In this document: one piece after another, positions 28,329 to 37,039 of the stretch | How positions within the stretch are numbered: position 1 is the stretch's first letter | Layout of the letters: every line of letters starts with the position of its first letter | NCBI RefSeq assembly: GCF_000341085.1 | Contig: NZ_ANBA01000031.1 | Coordinates: 27,033-91,032 of the forward strand | Length of the DNA stretch: 64,000 nucleotides | From: Nocardiopsis ganjiahuensis DSM 45031 | GTDB lineage: Bacteria; Actinomycetota; Actinomycetes; Streptosporangiales; Streptosporangiaceae | Reading direction: 5' to 3' | The notes under the pieces: model-generated | Seen by the model: the letters and a program-made list of their open reading frames with translations, nothing else | Told to the model about the DNA's origin: nothing | Database searches by the model: none | Made by a program: the position numbers and the translations under genes

Positions 28329-30386
28329 GTGTCCGGCTCCGCACCCGCCCCGTCGTGGGCCCCTGGGTACGACACCGCAGGACCGGTCCGCCAGGGCCTC
28401 CGCGCCCGGATCGTGCGCGCCACCCGGACCACCAGCGGGGCCGACGTCGTCCTCAAGATCCTCTCCCTCGAAGAGGGGCGGACCGAGCTCGAGTGGTTGC
28501 GCGACCTGTCCTCCGTGCCGGGGGTGGTGCCCCTGGTGGACGCGGGGAACACCACCACTGGCGAGATGTTCGTGGCCCTGCCCTACTACCCGGACGGGTC
28601 CTTCGCGGACATGCTGTCCCGGATGGGGCCGGCACCCATCCTGGAGGCCTCCGCCGTGGCGAGGAGCGTCGCGGTCGCCCTGGGCGCCCTGCACGCCCGG
28701 GGCTCGACACACAACGGGGTCGCCCCCGGCAACGTCCTGCGGGCCGGCCGGACCCCGGTCCTGACGGGGTTCGGTGTCACCCATCCGACCGGACAGTTCC
28801 TGGCCCCGCCCCCGCCGGGAGCTGAGGCGTTCGTCCACTCGCCACCCGAGGCCCTGAGGGGTGAGCCCAGGAGCCCCGCCTCCGACGTCTACATGCTGGC
28901 GTCGACAGTGTGGACGCTGCTCGTGGGCCGTGCCCCCTTCGCCGCCACCGACGGCAGCCCGTTCGACCCCCGCGCCTACGCCGGCCGGGTCCTCAACGAA
29001 CCCGCGCCGCCGGTGCCGCGCTCGGACGTCTCGCGCAAACTGCGCGGCGTCCTCTCCCGTGCCCTCTCCAAACAGGCGGAGCACCGGTACCCGACCATGG
29101 CGGAGTTCAGCGCCGCCTTCGAGCAGGCCCGGACCTCGCGCCCCGCGACGACGGTGTCCGGCGGGACCGGTGGTCAGCCCGCCCCTCCGGGCCCGCAGAG
29201 CTCCATGACGGGTCCGAGGGCTCCCCTGAGCGGGCCCCAGGCCCCGTTCACACCTGCGCCCCCGATGAGCGGACCCCAGGTCCCGCCCAACGGGCCTCCC
29301 GCTCCCCTGAGCGGGCCCCAGACCCCGATCACACCTGCGCCCCCCATGAGCGGACCCCAGGTCCCGCTCACACCTACCCCTCCGATGAGCGGACCACAGG
29401 TCCCGCCCAACGGGCCCCCCGCTCCCGTGAGCGGACCACAGGTCCCGTTCACACCTGTGCCCCCGCCACCGCCGCCTGTCGAGGCCGACCACCCGGCTCC
29501 AGCCGCGCCCAGTGCTCCGCCGGCCCACGAGACGCCCCGCCCGGTCGAGCGCGCCCTGCCCACACCCGCCGAACGAGCGGCGCGGGGAGCGGTTCCCGAG
29601 ACCTCCGCGAACACCACGGCGGACATCGCCATGGCGCGGCTCCGGGGCGAGGAGATCTCCCCCCTGATCACCTGGTCGCGCCTGAAGGGGTGGTCGGGCG
29701 TCACCGAGGACTCCTACCTGCCCGTGGACGAGGAGGATTCCGAGGCCGAGACCGAGGCCGGACCGGTGTGGGATCCGGTCGCACACGAGCCCCCGGGCCG
29801 ACCGCGCTGGCGCGAGCACCTGCACATCGCGGTGACGGTCTGCGGTGTCCTCGTCGTGGGCCTGGCGGCCAGCGCCTTCGGCGCGGTCAACTCCCCCGAG
29901 CCCTCGGTCGCCGCGGCGGAGGCCGAGGAGACCGAGGAGGCCGCCGATCCCGCTCCGGAGGAGGCCCCGCCCGAACCGGTGGCCGAGCCCTCGCCCCCGC
30001 CCGAGGTGAGCCCTCCGTCCGAGGTCCGGCTGGAGGACACCCTCAGCGCCGTCACCGTGTCCTGGACCGACCACACCGGCGGCACGGGTTCGTACTTCGT
30101 CGTCGGCGGAAGGCAGGGCTTCGAGCCCCTGACCCTGGCGCGGACCGGCCCGGGCGCGGTGACCGCGCAGATCACCGTCGACGACACCCAGGCCGAGTAC
30201 TGCTTCACCGTGGTCGCGGTCGACGGCGGTTCGGCACCCGCCGAGGAGGTCTGCACGACGCGTGCGGCCGAACGCCAGGCCGAGGCCGACCGCCTGGCCG
30301 AGGAGGAGGCCGCCGAAGAGGAGGAAGAGGAGGAGGAAGACGACCCGCAGCCCTCGCCGTCGCCTTCGCCGAGCCCTCGTGACTGA
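28329..30386 (+). CDS. ESX-linked membrane pseudokinase with FN3-like ectodomain
   Basis: A 685-aa protein starting at GTG. Residues about 20-265 have the PknB kinase fold and keep the ATP lysine (K43 in VVLKIL). The catalytic loop reads HNGVAPGN (catalytic Asp is Gly130, Lys is Ala132, Asn135 kept), and DFG reads GFG (G147), so it should be inactive. A Pro/Gly-rich linker of degenerate repeats (about 290-380) leads to a membrane helix (about 496-520), an acidic/proline stalk and an FN3-like domain (about 555-645, with SAVTVSWTDHTGG and YCFTVVAV). The end is a Glu-rich then Ser/Pro-rich tail. It lies in the ESX operon after the WXG100 genes and may be a scaffold or regulator of secretion. Confidence 0.85.
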   Translation: MSGSAPAPSWAPGYDTAGPVRQGLRARIVRATRTTSGADVVLKILSLEEGRTELEWLRDLSSVPGVVPLVDAGNTTTGEMFVALPYYPDGSFADMLSRMGPAPILEASAVARSVAVALGALHARGSTHNGVAPGNVLRAGRTPVLTGFGVTHPTGQFLAPPPPGAEAFVHSPPEALRGEPRSPASDVYMLASTVWTLLVGRAPFAATDGSPFDPRAYAGRVLNEPAPPVPRSDVSRKLRGVLSRALSKQAEHRYPTMAEFSAAFEQARTSRPATTVSGGTGGQPAPPGPQSSMTGPRAPLSGPQAPFTPAPPMSGPQVPPNGPPAPLSGPQTPITPAPPMSGPQVPLTPTPPMSGPQVPPNGPPAPVSGPQVPFTPVPPPPPPVEADHPAPAAPSAPPAHETPRPVERALPTPAERAARGAVPETSANTTADIAMARLRGEEISPLITWSRLKGWSGVTEDSYLPVDEEDSEAETEAGPVWDPVAHEPPGRPRWREHLHIAVTVCGVLVVGLAASAFGAVNSPEPSVAAAEAEETEEAADPAPEEAPPEPVAEPSPPPEVSPPSEVRLEDTLSAVTVSWTDHTGGTGSYFVVGGRQGFEPLTLARTGPGAVTAQITVDDTQAEYCFTVVAVDGGSAPAEEVCTTRAAERQAEADRLAEEEAAEEEEEEEEDDPQPSPSPSPSPRD
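29210..29460 (+). repeat. Degenerate tandem coding repeat (Pro/Gly linker)
   Basis: Within the pseudokinase gene, units of the type MSGPQVP / NGPPAPLSGPQ / ITPAPP recur about five times. The DNA shows the same phrases (GAGCGGACC-CAGGTCCCG). Such repeats can change length by slippage and would alter linker length between the kinase fold and the membrane. Confidence 0.75.
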
Positions 30387-30523
30387 GTACCGCCGCCGGT
30401 CCGCGACCCGTCCCCGGATAACGTGGGAATCAGGGACAACCGTGACGCCCCGCCGGTGATCCCATTCTCTGGAACCACTCGCTTCCCCTTCATCCCGGAT
30501 CCCTCTTCTCCGAAAGGCGAACC

Positions 30524-31672
30524 ATGCGGCGCTCCCTCGCCTTGGCCTCGGCCGTGTGCCTGCTCGCCGTGACGGCGTGCGATTCCTCCTCGGACTCCTC
30601 CGACGGGGAGCCGGAAACCGTCGAGGAACTCGCCGAGGGCGGGTTGGTCGGGCTGGCCCTGGTGCACCGGGGCTTCGAGGCGGGAGACCCGGAGACCGAG
30701 CAGGTACTGGTCTTCCACGACCCCGGCACCGGGGCGCCCGTGCAGAGGATCGACCTCCCGGACGGGGCCCTGGACCCGATGGCGCCCGCAGTCCCCGTCC
30801 ACAAGCAGTTCTCCGAGGACTGGCAGTACTTCGCGTTCGTCACCGCCGAACCCAACGCCGTGCACCTGGCCGTCCTGACCGATCCGCAGGAGGCCGGGGC
30901 CGAGGGTGCGGACGGCGAGGCCGGCGAGGGTGGCGAGGCCGGAGTGTTCTCGTACCTGCCGGTCGAGTCCATCCCCGCGGGAGGGGACGAGACCCTGTCA
31001 GCACCGGCGATCCACGGCGACCGCCTCTGGTTCGCCTCCGCCCAGGGCGCCGGCCAGCCGCCCCAGCTCATGTCGGTGCCGTTGGAGGCGCCCGCGGGCA
31101 CCCCCAGCCAGGAGGGCAGCCTCGCCCTCGGCGAAGGACAGCGGCCCAGTGACTGGACGCTCACGCCGGACGGTTCCCTGCACATCCGTAACAGCGTGCC
31201 CACCGAGCAGGTGACCGGCGGCGAGGGCAACCTCGTGGTCCGTTCGACCAACGGCAGCGTCGTCAACGCCACCCTCAACACCGGCGGCGAGCAGTGGCAG
31301 ACCTTCGACGACGCCCCTGTATGGGGCGGTGAGCGGGCCCTGCTCCGCCCCGACGGTACCGGGGAGGGCGGCCCCAACGGCGCCTACCTGCTGGAGGTCG
31401 AGGACCAGGGGCACAGCGCCACGCGGCTGCTGGAGGACGAGCCCAGCCCGGTCGTGCAGTACGCCCTCGCACCGGAGCGGGACGCGATCCTGCTCCAGAC
31501 CGAGGAGAAGTGGTTCCGGGTGGACCTGGAGGACGGCGCGGTGACGGAGACCGCGGAGGCCTTCCCCCGCTACCACGACACCTCCATGGACGGCTGGCCC
31601 CTGGTCGTGCGCTGGTCGCAGGAACCGCCCGCCGACCCTGACGCCGACCCCAGCGAGAGCCCGGGCTCCTAG
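30524..31672 (+). CDS. Secreted lipoprotein at the end of the ESX operon
   Basis: A 382-aa protein with signal peptide and lipobox AVTAC (Cys about 19) and then a Ser/Asp-rich linker. The body has propeller-like features (LVFHDPGTGAPVQRIDL, LTPDGSLHIRN), but no strict WD or PQQ repeats. It is acidic with a proline/aspartate-rich tail. It is predicted to be anchored on the outer membrane face. It follows the pseudokinase after 137 bp and may share its operon. Function not recognised. Confidence 0.75.
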   Translation: MRRSLALASAVCLLAVTACDSSSDSSDGEPETVEELAEGGLVGLALVHRGFEAGDPETEQVLVFHDPGTGAPVQRIDLPDGALDPMAPAVPVHKQFSEDWQYFAFVTAEPNAVHLAVLTDPQEAGAEGADGEAGEGGEAGVFSYLPVESIPAGGDETLSAPAIHGDRLWFASAQGAGQPPQLMSVPLEAPAGTPSQEGSLALGEGQRPSDWTLTPDGSLHIRNSVPTEQVTGGEGNLVVRSTNGSVVNATLNTGGEQWQTFDDAPVWGGERALLRPDGTGEGGPNGAYLLEVEDQGHSATRLLEDEPSPVVQYALAPERDAILLQTEEKWFRVDLEDGAVTETAEAFPRYHDTSMDGWPLVVRWSQEPPADPDADPSESPGS

Positions 31673-31782
31673 TACCCGCGCCCGCGGTCACCGCGCGTGG
31701 TGTGACGTGGGCCGTATCACTTTCCCCGGAGCTCCGATAGCTTTGGCTGGTTTCGGCCGCACGGTTGTTCGGAGGTCGCCCG

Positions 31783-32715
31783 TTGTCCGGGGTCATCATC
31801 GGGTTCGGAGTCATCGCCAGCATCGTCGTGGTCGGCTACATGCTCGGGCGCATCCCCCTGCTCGGGCCGGGGGCCAAGGAGGTCCTCAGCAGGCTGGCGT
31901 TCTACGTGGCCAGTCCCGCTCTGCTGTTCACGATCCTCTCCCGCACCGACCTGTCCATCCTGGTGTCGGCCCCGGTCCTCGTGAGCGTCCTGAGCGTGGT
32001 GGTCGTGGGGCTCGTCTTCCTCGTGGTGGGAGTCATCCGACGATGGGGCGTCGGCCGCACGACCGTGGGGGTCCTGGGGGCCTCGTACGTCAACGCGGGC
32101 AACCTGGGCATCCCCATCTCCGTGTACGTGCTCGGGGACGCCTCCCTGGTCGCACCGATCCTGCTCTTCCAGCTGCTCGTGCTCGCTCCGGTCTCACTGA
32201 CCGTGCTGGACCTGAGCAACGGCGGGGTCCGCGGTTTCGGTCCGGTGCTGCGCCGCGCCATGGGCACCCCCGTGCGCAACCCGGTGGTGATCGCGTCCGT
32301 CGCCGGGGTCGCCCTCTCCGCCTCCGGCTGGGTGCCGCCCGCCCCGCTGATGGAACCGTTCGAGCTGGTCGGCGGTATGGCGGTCCCGGCGATGCTGCTG
32401 GCCTTCGGGATCTCCCTGCACGGCAGCTCCGTGCCGGGCCGCGGCGGCCCCGACCAGGTTCCGGTGCTGTTGGCCGTGGCCCTGAAGTCGGTGGGACAGC
32501 CGCTGACCGCCTGGGCGCTGGGTTCCCTGGCCTTCGGGCTGGAGGGCGCCGTGCTGTTCTCGGTGGTGGTCCTGGCCGCCCTGCCCACCGCGCAGAACGT
32601 GTTCAACTACGCCGTCCAGTACCGGACCGGCGAGACCATGACCCGCGAGGTGGTCCTGCTGACCACCGTCCTCACCGTCCCGGTCCTGTTCGCCGTCACC
32701 TTCCTGCTGGGATGA
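31783..32715 (+). CDS. AEC-family transporter (auxin efflux carrier type permease)
   Basis: A 310-aa protein with about ten membrane helices in two halves, typical of AEC/membrane transport protein family permeases. It has ASYVNAGNLGIP and LPTAQNVFNYAVQY, motifs conserved around the broken helices of this fold. The substrate is unknown; family members move organic anions. I choose TTG 31783 over TTG 31765 because GGAGG lies 7 bp before it. It stands alone, on the opposite strand to the E2 gene downstream. Confidence 0.85.
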   Translation: MSGVIIGFGVIASIVVVGYMLGRIPLLGPGAKEVLSRLAFYVASPALLFTILSRTDLSILVSAPVLVSVLSVVVVGLVFLVVGVIRRWGVGRTTVGVLGASYVNAGNLGIPISVYVLGDASLVAPILLFQLLVLAPVSLTVLDLSNGGVRGFGPVLRRAMGTPVRNPVVIASVAGVALSASGWVPPAPLMEPFELVGGMAVPAMLLAFGISLHGSSVPGRGGPDQVPVLLAVALKSVGQPLTAWALGSLAFGLEGAVLFSVVVLAALPTAQNVFNYAVQYRTGETMTREVVLLTTVLTVPVLFAVTFLLG

Positions 32716-33011
32716 CCGGTGGGCCCCACCGGGACGGCCGACGGGGCCGGGCTCCCTGCTCCCATCGCCACCGCCCCTGGCCGCGTTCCCCGTGATCACG
32801 GTCGGCGTTCGGTACGGCCCGGTCCGGATGTTCGGCCCGGCACGGAGCGGGTCCTCCCCTTCGGGCACGAGGACTCCGGGAACATCCCCAGGAAAAAGCG
32901 CGGGTCAAGGGTTGGCCAAGCTCCCGTTGCGGGAACACCTATCCGTAGGGTCCGCCCCCACCCCCTTGGGGGACGGGCCCGTCCACGTGTCGGCGTCCCG
33001 CACACGCCGAA
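32716..33011. other. Gene-free convergent intergenic region
   Basis: 296 bp between the AEC gene and the terminator of the minus-strand dehydrogenase operon. Open frames here lack start sites with RBS and resemble no family. I see no RNA gene. Confidence 0.5.
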
Positions 33012-33054
33012 GGGGCCGGTGCGGCCGGGAGAACTCCCCGGCCGCACCGGCCCC
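33012..33054 (-). terminator. Strong terminator of the E1-E2 operon
   Basis: A perfect 18-bp stem, GGGGCCGGTGCGGCCGGG at 33012-33029 with its complement at 33037-33054, and a 7-nt loop. It begins 23 bp downstream of the E2 stop. No long T-run on either strand, as is common in actinomycetes. It may also stop plus-strand transcripts from the AEC gene. Confidence 0.85.
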
Positions 33055-33077
33055 TCGCTCTTCTCGGACTCCGGAGG

Positions 33078-34535
33078 CTAGCCCCAGGCCAGAGCGGTCA
33101 GCTCCGGGTCCTCCAGGGCGGTGCCGATGTCACGCAGCACCTTGGACCCGAGCTCTCCGTCGACCAGCCGGTGGTCGAAGGAGAGCGACAGGGTCGTCAC
33201 CTTGCGGATCTTGAGCTTGCCCTTGTGGACCCACGGCGTGTCCCGGATCTGCCCGAAGGCGAGGATGGCCGCCTCGCCCGGGTTGATGATCGGCGTACCG
33301 GCGTCCACCCCGAACACACCGACGTTGGTGATGGTGATGGTGCCGCCGGACATGTCGGCCGGGGTGGTCTTGCCCGCCCGGGCCGTCTCGGTCAGCGCCT
33401 TCAGGGACGCCGCCAGCTCCGGGAGGGGCTGGGAGTCGGCGTCCTTGATGTTGGGCACCACCAGGCCGCGCTCGGTGGCGGCCGCGATCCCCAGGTTCAC
33501 GTAGTTCTTGACCACGATCTCCTGGGCCTCCTCGTCCCAGGAGGCGTTGACCTCCGGGTGGCGGCGGACCGCCATGAGCAGGGCCTTGGCCACCAGCAGG
33601 AGCGGCGACACCCGGACGTCGGCGAAGTCGCGGTGCTCGCGCAGCCGGGCCACCGCCTTCATCGTCCTGGTGACGTCCACCTGGAGGAACTCGGTGACGT
33701 GCGGCGCGGTGAACGCGCTGTTCACCATGGCCGCGGCCGTGTGCTTGCGTACGCCCTTGATCGGCACGCGACGCTCGCGGGCCGCCCGGTCCCGCACGGG
33801 CGCGGCCTCCGGCGCCGTGACCGAACCGGCCGCCGGGGCCGAGGCGGCCGGAGCGGCAGAGGCGGCCTCGGGGGCCTCCTGCGGGGCCCCGGCGGATCCG
33901 GCGGCGGCGTGCACGTCCTCGCGGGTCACGACCCCGCCCTTGCCGGTGGGCGCGACCGCGGCCAGGTCCACCCCGAGGTCCTTGGCGAGCTTGCGCACCG
34001 GCGGCTTGGCCAGCGGGCGGCCGGACGCGGGCGCGGGGCCGGCGGGCACGGCCACGACCGCGGGCGCGGGTTCGGTCGGCCTGGGCGGGGACGCCGGGCC
34101 CGAGGGGGTCGGGCGGCGGCGGGCACGGCGCTGTGTGGACGCCGCCTTCTCGCCGTAGCCCACGAGGGGCTTCTCCCGTTCCTCGGTCTCCTCGGCCCCG
34201 CCGGCGGACGCCGTGTCCGCCGTGTCACCGGACTCGGTGCCGGCCGCGGCGCCGGAACCACCGGTGCCGTCGTCCACGGTGATGATGACCGAGCCGACCT
34301 CGACCGTCTCGCCCTCGCCGAAGAGCAGCTCCTTGACCGTCCCGGAGAAGGGGACGGGGAGCTCGACGACGGCCTTGGCGGTCTCGATCTCACAGATCAT
34401 CTGGCCGTCGGTGACCGTGTCACCCGGCTTGACGTACCAGGTGAGGAGTTCGGCCTCGACCAGACCCTCACCGACGTCGGGCAGTTTGAACGCGTGCACG
34501 CCGTCGACCGCGGGCGTGCTCTTCTGAATCGCCAT
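33078..34535 (-). CDS. Dihydrolipoamide acyltransferase (E2) of a 2-oxoacid dehydrogenase complex
   Basis: A 485-aa protein that forms the core of the complex and transfers the acyl group from lipoamide to CoA. The lipoyl domain at about 10-90 has the lipoylated lysine in EIETAKAVVE. After an Ala/Pro linker comes the E3/E1-binding domain (about 205-245, PPVRKLAKDLGVDL), then the catalytic domain with the DHRLVDG active-site motif near the C-terminus. ATG 34535 starts MAIQKSTP; the longer frame overlaps the upstream gene. It ends the E1alpha-E1beta-E2 operon, with no E3 gene here. Branched-chain 2-oxoacid (bkdC/bkdH) is more likely than pyruvate because E1 is a heterodimer and the E1alpha is of the branched-chain type. 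Confidence 0.92.
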   Translation of the reverse strand: MAIQKSTPAVDGVHAFKLPDVGEGLVEAELLTWYVKPGDTVTDGQMICEIETAKAVVELPVPFSGTVKELLFGEGETVEVGSVIITVDDGTGGSGAAAGTESGDTADTASAGGAEETEEREKPLVGYGEKAASTQRRARRRPTPSGPASPPRPTEPAPAVVAVPAGPAPASGRPLAKPPVRKLAKDLGVDLAAVAPTGKGGVVTREDVHAAAGSAGAPQEAPEAASAAPAASAPAAGSVTAPEAAPVRDRAARERRVPIKGVRKHTAAAMVNSAFTAPHVTEFLQVDVTRTMKAVARLREHRDFADVRVSPLLLVAKALLMAVRRHPEVNASWDEEAQEIVVKNYVNLGIAAATERGLVVPNIKDADSQPLPELAASLKALTETARAGKTTPADMSGGTITITNVGVFGVDAGTPIINPGEAAILAFGQIRDTPWVHKGKLKIRKVTTLSLSFDHRLVDGELGSKVLRDIGTALEDPELTALAWG

Positions 34536-34554
34536 GTCTTGCGGTTTCCCCGAT

Positions 34555-35535
34555 CTAGTACGCGAACGCCCGGTCGACGCCGTCCAGGACACGGTCCAGG
34601 TCCGGCAGGTAGTGCTCCTCGAGCCTGGACTGCGGGTACGGGGTGTCGAAGGCCGCCACGCGGATGACCGGCGACTCCAGGTGGTAGAAGCACTCCTCGG
34701 TGACCCGGGCGGCGATCTCCGCGCCGGGGCCGCCGGTGAGGGTGGCCTCGTGCGCCACGACGAGGCGGCCCGTGCGCTTCACCGACTCCGTGATGGTCGG
34801 GTAGTCGATCGGGGAGAGCGAGCGCAGGTCGACGACCTCGATGGAGTGGTCGGTGTCGGCCTCGGCCGCCTGGAGGGCGGTCTTGATCATCGGACCGTAG
34901 GCCAGCAGCGTGCAGTCGGTGCCGGAGCGCGCGACGCGGGCCGCGCCCATCGGGGTGACCTCGTCGATGGAGGCCCCGGTGTCGACCTCGGTCTTCTCGT
35001 AGTAGCGCCGCTTGGGCTCCAGGAAGATGACCGGGTCGTCGGAGCGGATCGCCTGCTGGATCATCCAGTAGGCGTCCTCCGGGTTGGCGACGGTGACCAC
35101 GCGCAGGCCCGCGGTGTGCTGGAAGTAGGCCTCCGGCGACTCGCTGTGGTGCTCCACCGCGCCGATGCCGCCGCCGTAGGGGATGCGCATGACGACCGGC
35201 ATGGCGAGCTTGCCCGCCGAGCGGCGGCGCATCTTGGCCAGCTGGGTGAAGGTCTGGTTCGCGGCGGGGAAGAAGAACCCGTCGAACTGGATCTCCACCA
35301 CGGGGCGGTAGCCGCGCATGGCCATACCGATGGCGGTGCCGACGATGCCGGACTCGGCCAGCGGGGTGTCGATGACCCGGTCGGCGCCGAAGTCCTTGTA
35401 GAGGCCGTCGGTGACCCGGAAGACGCCGCCGAGCTTGCCGACGTCCTCGCCCATCATCAGGACCTTGGGGTCGTGTTCCATGGCGGCGCGCAGGCCCGCG
35501 TTGATGGCCTTGCCGATAGTGAGGTTGGTTCCCAT
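34555..35535 (-). CDS. 2-oxoacid dehydrogenase E1 component, beta subunit
   Basis: A 326-aa protein, full length for the family. The N-terminal part (LTIGKAINAGLRAAMEHDPKVLMMGEDVG) holds the conserved Glu-Asp that contacts the thiamine ring. The C-terminal transketolase domain reads IEVVDLRSLSPID. It pairs with the alpha subunit at 35539 for decarboxylation of 2-oxoacids. The ATG at 35535 is 3 bp from the alpha-subunit stop, so translation is probably coupled. Likely branched-chain type (bkdB-like) by operon form; pyruvate is an alternative. Confidence 0.93.
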   Translation of the reverse strand: MGTNLTIGKAINAGLRAAMEHDPKVLMMGEDVGKLGGVFRVTDGLYKDFGADRVIDTPLAESGIVGTAIGMAMRGYRPVVEIQFDGFFFPAANQTFTQLAKMRRRSAGKLAMPVVMRIPYGGGIGAVEHHSESPEAYFQHTAGLRVVTVANPEDAYWMIQQAIRSDDPVIFLEPKRRYYEKTEVDTGASIDEVTPMGAARVARSGTDCTLLAYGPMIKTALQAAEADTDHSIEVVDLRSLSPIDYPTITESVKRTGRLVVAHEATLTGGPGAEIAARVTEECFYHLESPVIRVAAFDTPYPQSRLEEHYLPDLDRVLDGVDRAFAY

Positions 35536-35538
35536 GGC

Positions 35539-36654
35539 CTAGCGGCCCCCTTCCGCGCCCGCACCCTCGAAGGAGGACAGGTAGTCGGCGAACTCGGCCC
35601 GCTGCCGGTCGATGTGGACGTTGGGTTCGGCGTAGACCTCGTGGAAGATGTCCAGCGGCTCGGGGTCGGGCATGTTGCGGCACTGGGTGCGCACCGTCTC
35701 GCCGACCTCGTCGGCCTCCTCCTCGATCGCGGCGAAGAAGGCCTCGTCGGCCAGGCCGCTGGCCTCCAGGTACCGGCGCACGCGCAGGATCGGGTCCTTG
35801 GCCTTCCACTCGTCGAGCTCGCCCTTGTCCCGGTACCGGGTGGGGTCGTCGTTGGTGGTGTGGGCGCCCATCCGGTAGGTGAACGCCTCGATCAGCGTGG
35901 GGCCGTTCCCGGTGCGCGCGTTGTCCAGGGCGGCGCGGGTGACCGCGAGGCAGGCGAGGACGTCGTTGCCGTCCACGCGTACGCCCGGGAAGCCGAAGCC
36001 GGCCGCGCGCTTGTAGATCGGCACGCGGGACTGGCGCTCCAGCGGCTCGGAGATGGCCCACTGGTTGTTCTGGCAGAAGAAGACCACGGGGGCGTTGTTC
36101 ACCGAGGCGAAGTTGAACGCCTCGTTGGTGTCGCCCTGGCTGGTGGCCCCGTCCCCGAAGTAGGAGATGACGGCGGTGCCGTCCTCACCGACCGCGCCGT
36201 CGCGCTGGACGCCCATGGCGTAGCCGGTGGCGTGCAGCGCCTGGCTGCCGATGACGATCGTGTACAGGTGGAAGCCGTGCTCGTGCGGGTCCCAGCCTCC
36301 GTTGCTGGCCCCGCGGAACATGCTGAGCAGTTCCTTGGGCTGGATGCCGCGGCACCAGGCGACGCCGTGCTCACGGTAGGAGGGGAAGGCCATGTCGCCT
36401 TCGTGGAGTGCGCGTCCGGAGCCGATCTGGGCGGCCTCCTGACCCAGCAGCGAGACCCACAGGCCCAGCTCGCCCTGGCGCTGCAGGGTGATCGCCTCGC
36501 TGTCGACCCGGCGAACCAGAACCAGGTCTCGGTAGAGCGCGCGGATCTCCTCCGCGGTGACGTCCAGGGGGTAGTCGGGGTGCTCGGTGAGCTCCCCTTC
36601 CGGTGTAAGGAGCTGAATGAGCTCCGGTTCCTCGTGCGCGGCGATGTCCGACAC
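35539..36654 (-). CDS. 2-oxoacid dehydrogenase E1 component, alpha subunit
   Basis: A 371-aa thiamine-diphosphate-binding subunit. The cofactor motif runs from GDGATSQGD to NN (about 190-220). The phosphorylation-loop region YRMGAHTTNDDPTRYR is of the type found in branched-chain and bacterial E1alpha proteins. I choose GTG 36654 (VSDIAAHEEPEL) because GAGGAG lies 4 bp before it; an in-frame GTG at 36714 would add 20 residues without a clear RBS. First gene of the operon. With the next two genes it converts 2-oxoacids to acyl-CoA, for example starters for branched fatty acids. Confidence 0.93.
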   Translation of the reverse strand: MSDIAAHEEPELIQLLTPEGELTEHPDYPLDVTAEEIRALYRDLVLVRRVDSEAITLQRQGELGLWVSLLGQEAAQIGSGRALHEGDMAFPSYREHGVAWCRGIQPKELLSMFRGASNGGWDPHEHGFHLYTIVIGSQALHATGYAMGVQRDGAVGEDGTAVISYFGDGATSQGDTNEAFNFASVNNAPVVFFCQNNQWAISEPLERQSRVPIYKRAAGFGFPGVRVDGNDVLACLAVTRAALDNARTGNGPTLIEAFTYRMGAHTTNDDPTRYRDKGELDEWKAKDPILRVRRYLEASGLADEAFFAAIEEEADEVGETVRTQCRNMPDPEPLDIFHEVYAEPNVHIDRQRAEFADYLSSFEGAGAEGGR

Positions 36655-37039
36655 GTCGCTCCTCGGGTTCTCGGGGCCGACTTCGCGTGGGTGAACGCTG
36701 ATCGGCCGGATCACGGTCCGTCCACCCGGGGTGTTGGGTGGTCGCGGACAGCCCTCCCCATATCGTGACAGACCTCACTATGGAGAGCGCAAGCCCCCAG
36801 CGGCACCTTTTCACCTGCTCGACCCATGATCCCGAACCCTGCCGAGAGCGCAACTACCAGGGCTTCCTAGCTTTTACAAGGTCTTCCAACTACTTTGTGG
36901 CAACGTGTCCGCAACGGGGATCGGAGCGTCGGCGGACGGGCGGATGACATCTGTCATCGCCCGGGCCGTGCGGATCGCATCGCCGACCGGTGATTCGTGC
37001 GTCTGCCGGACGCCCGGGCCCCTGACTTAGGTTCGAGGC
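36655..37039. promoter_or_regulatory. Divergent promoter region between E1alpha and the CPBP gene
   Basis: About 385 bp without a convincing gene. The middle (36840-36905) is relatively AT-rich and should hold the promoters for the minus-strand dehydrogenase operon and the plus-strand protease gene. I could not fix -10/-35 boxes with confidence. No RNA gene seen. Confidence 0.45.
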
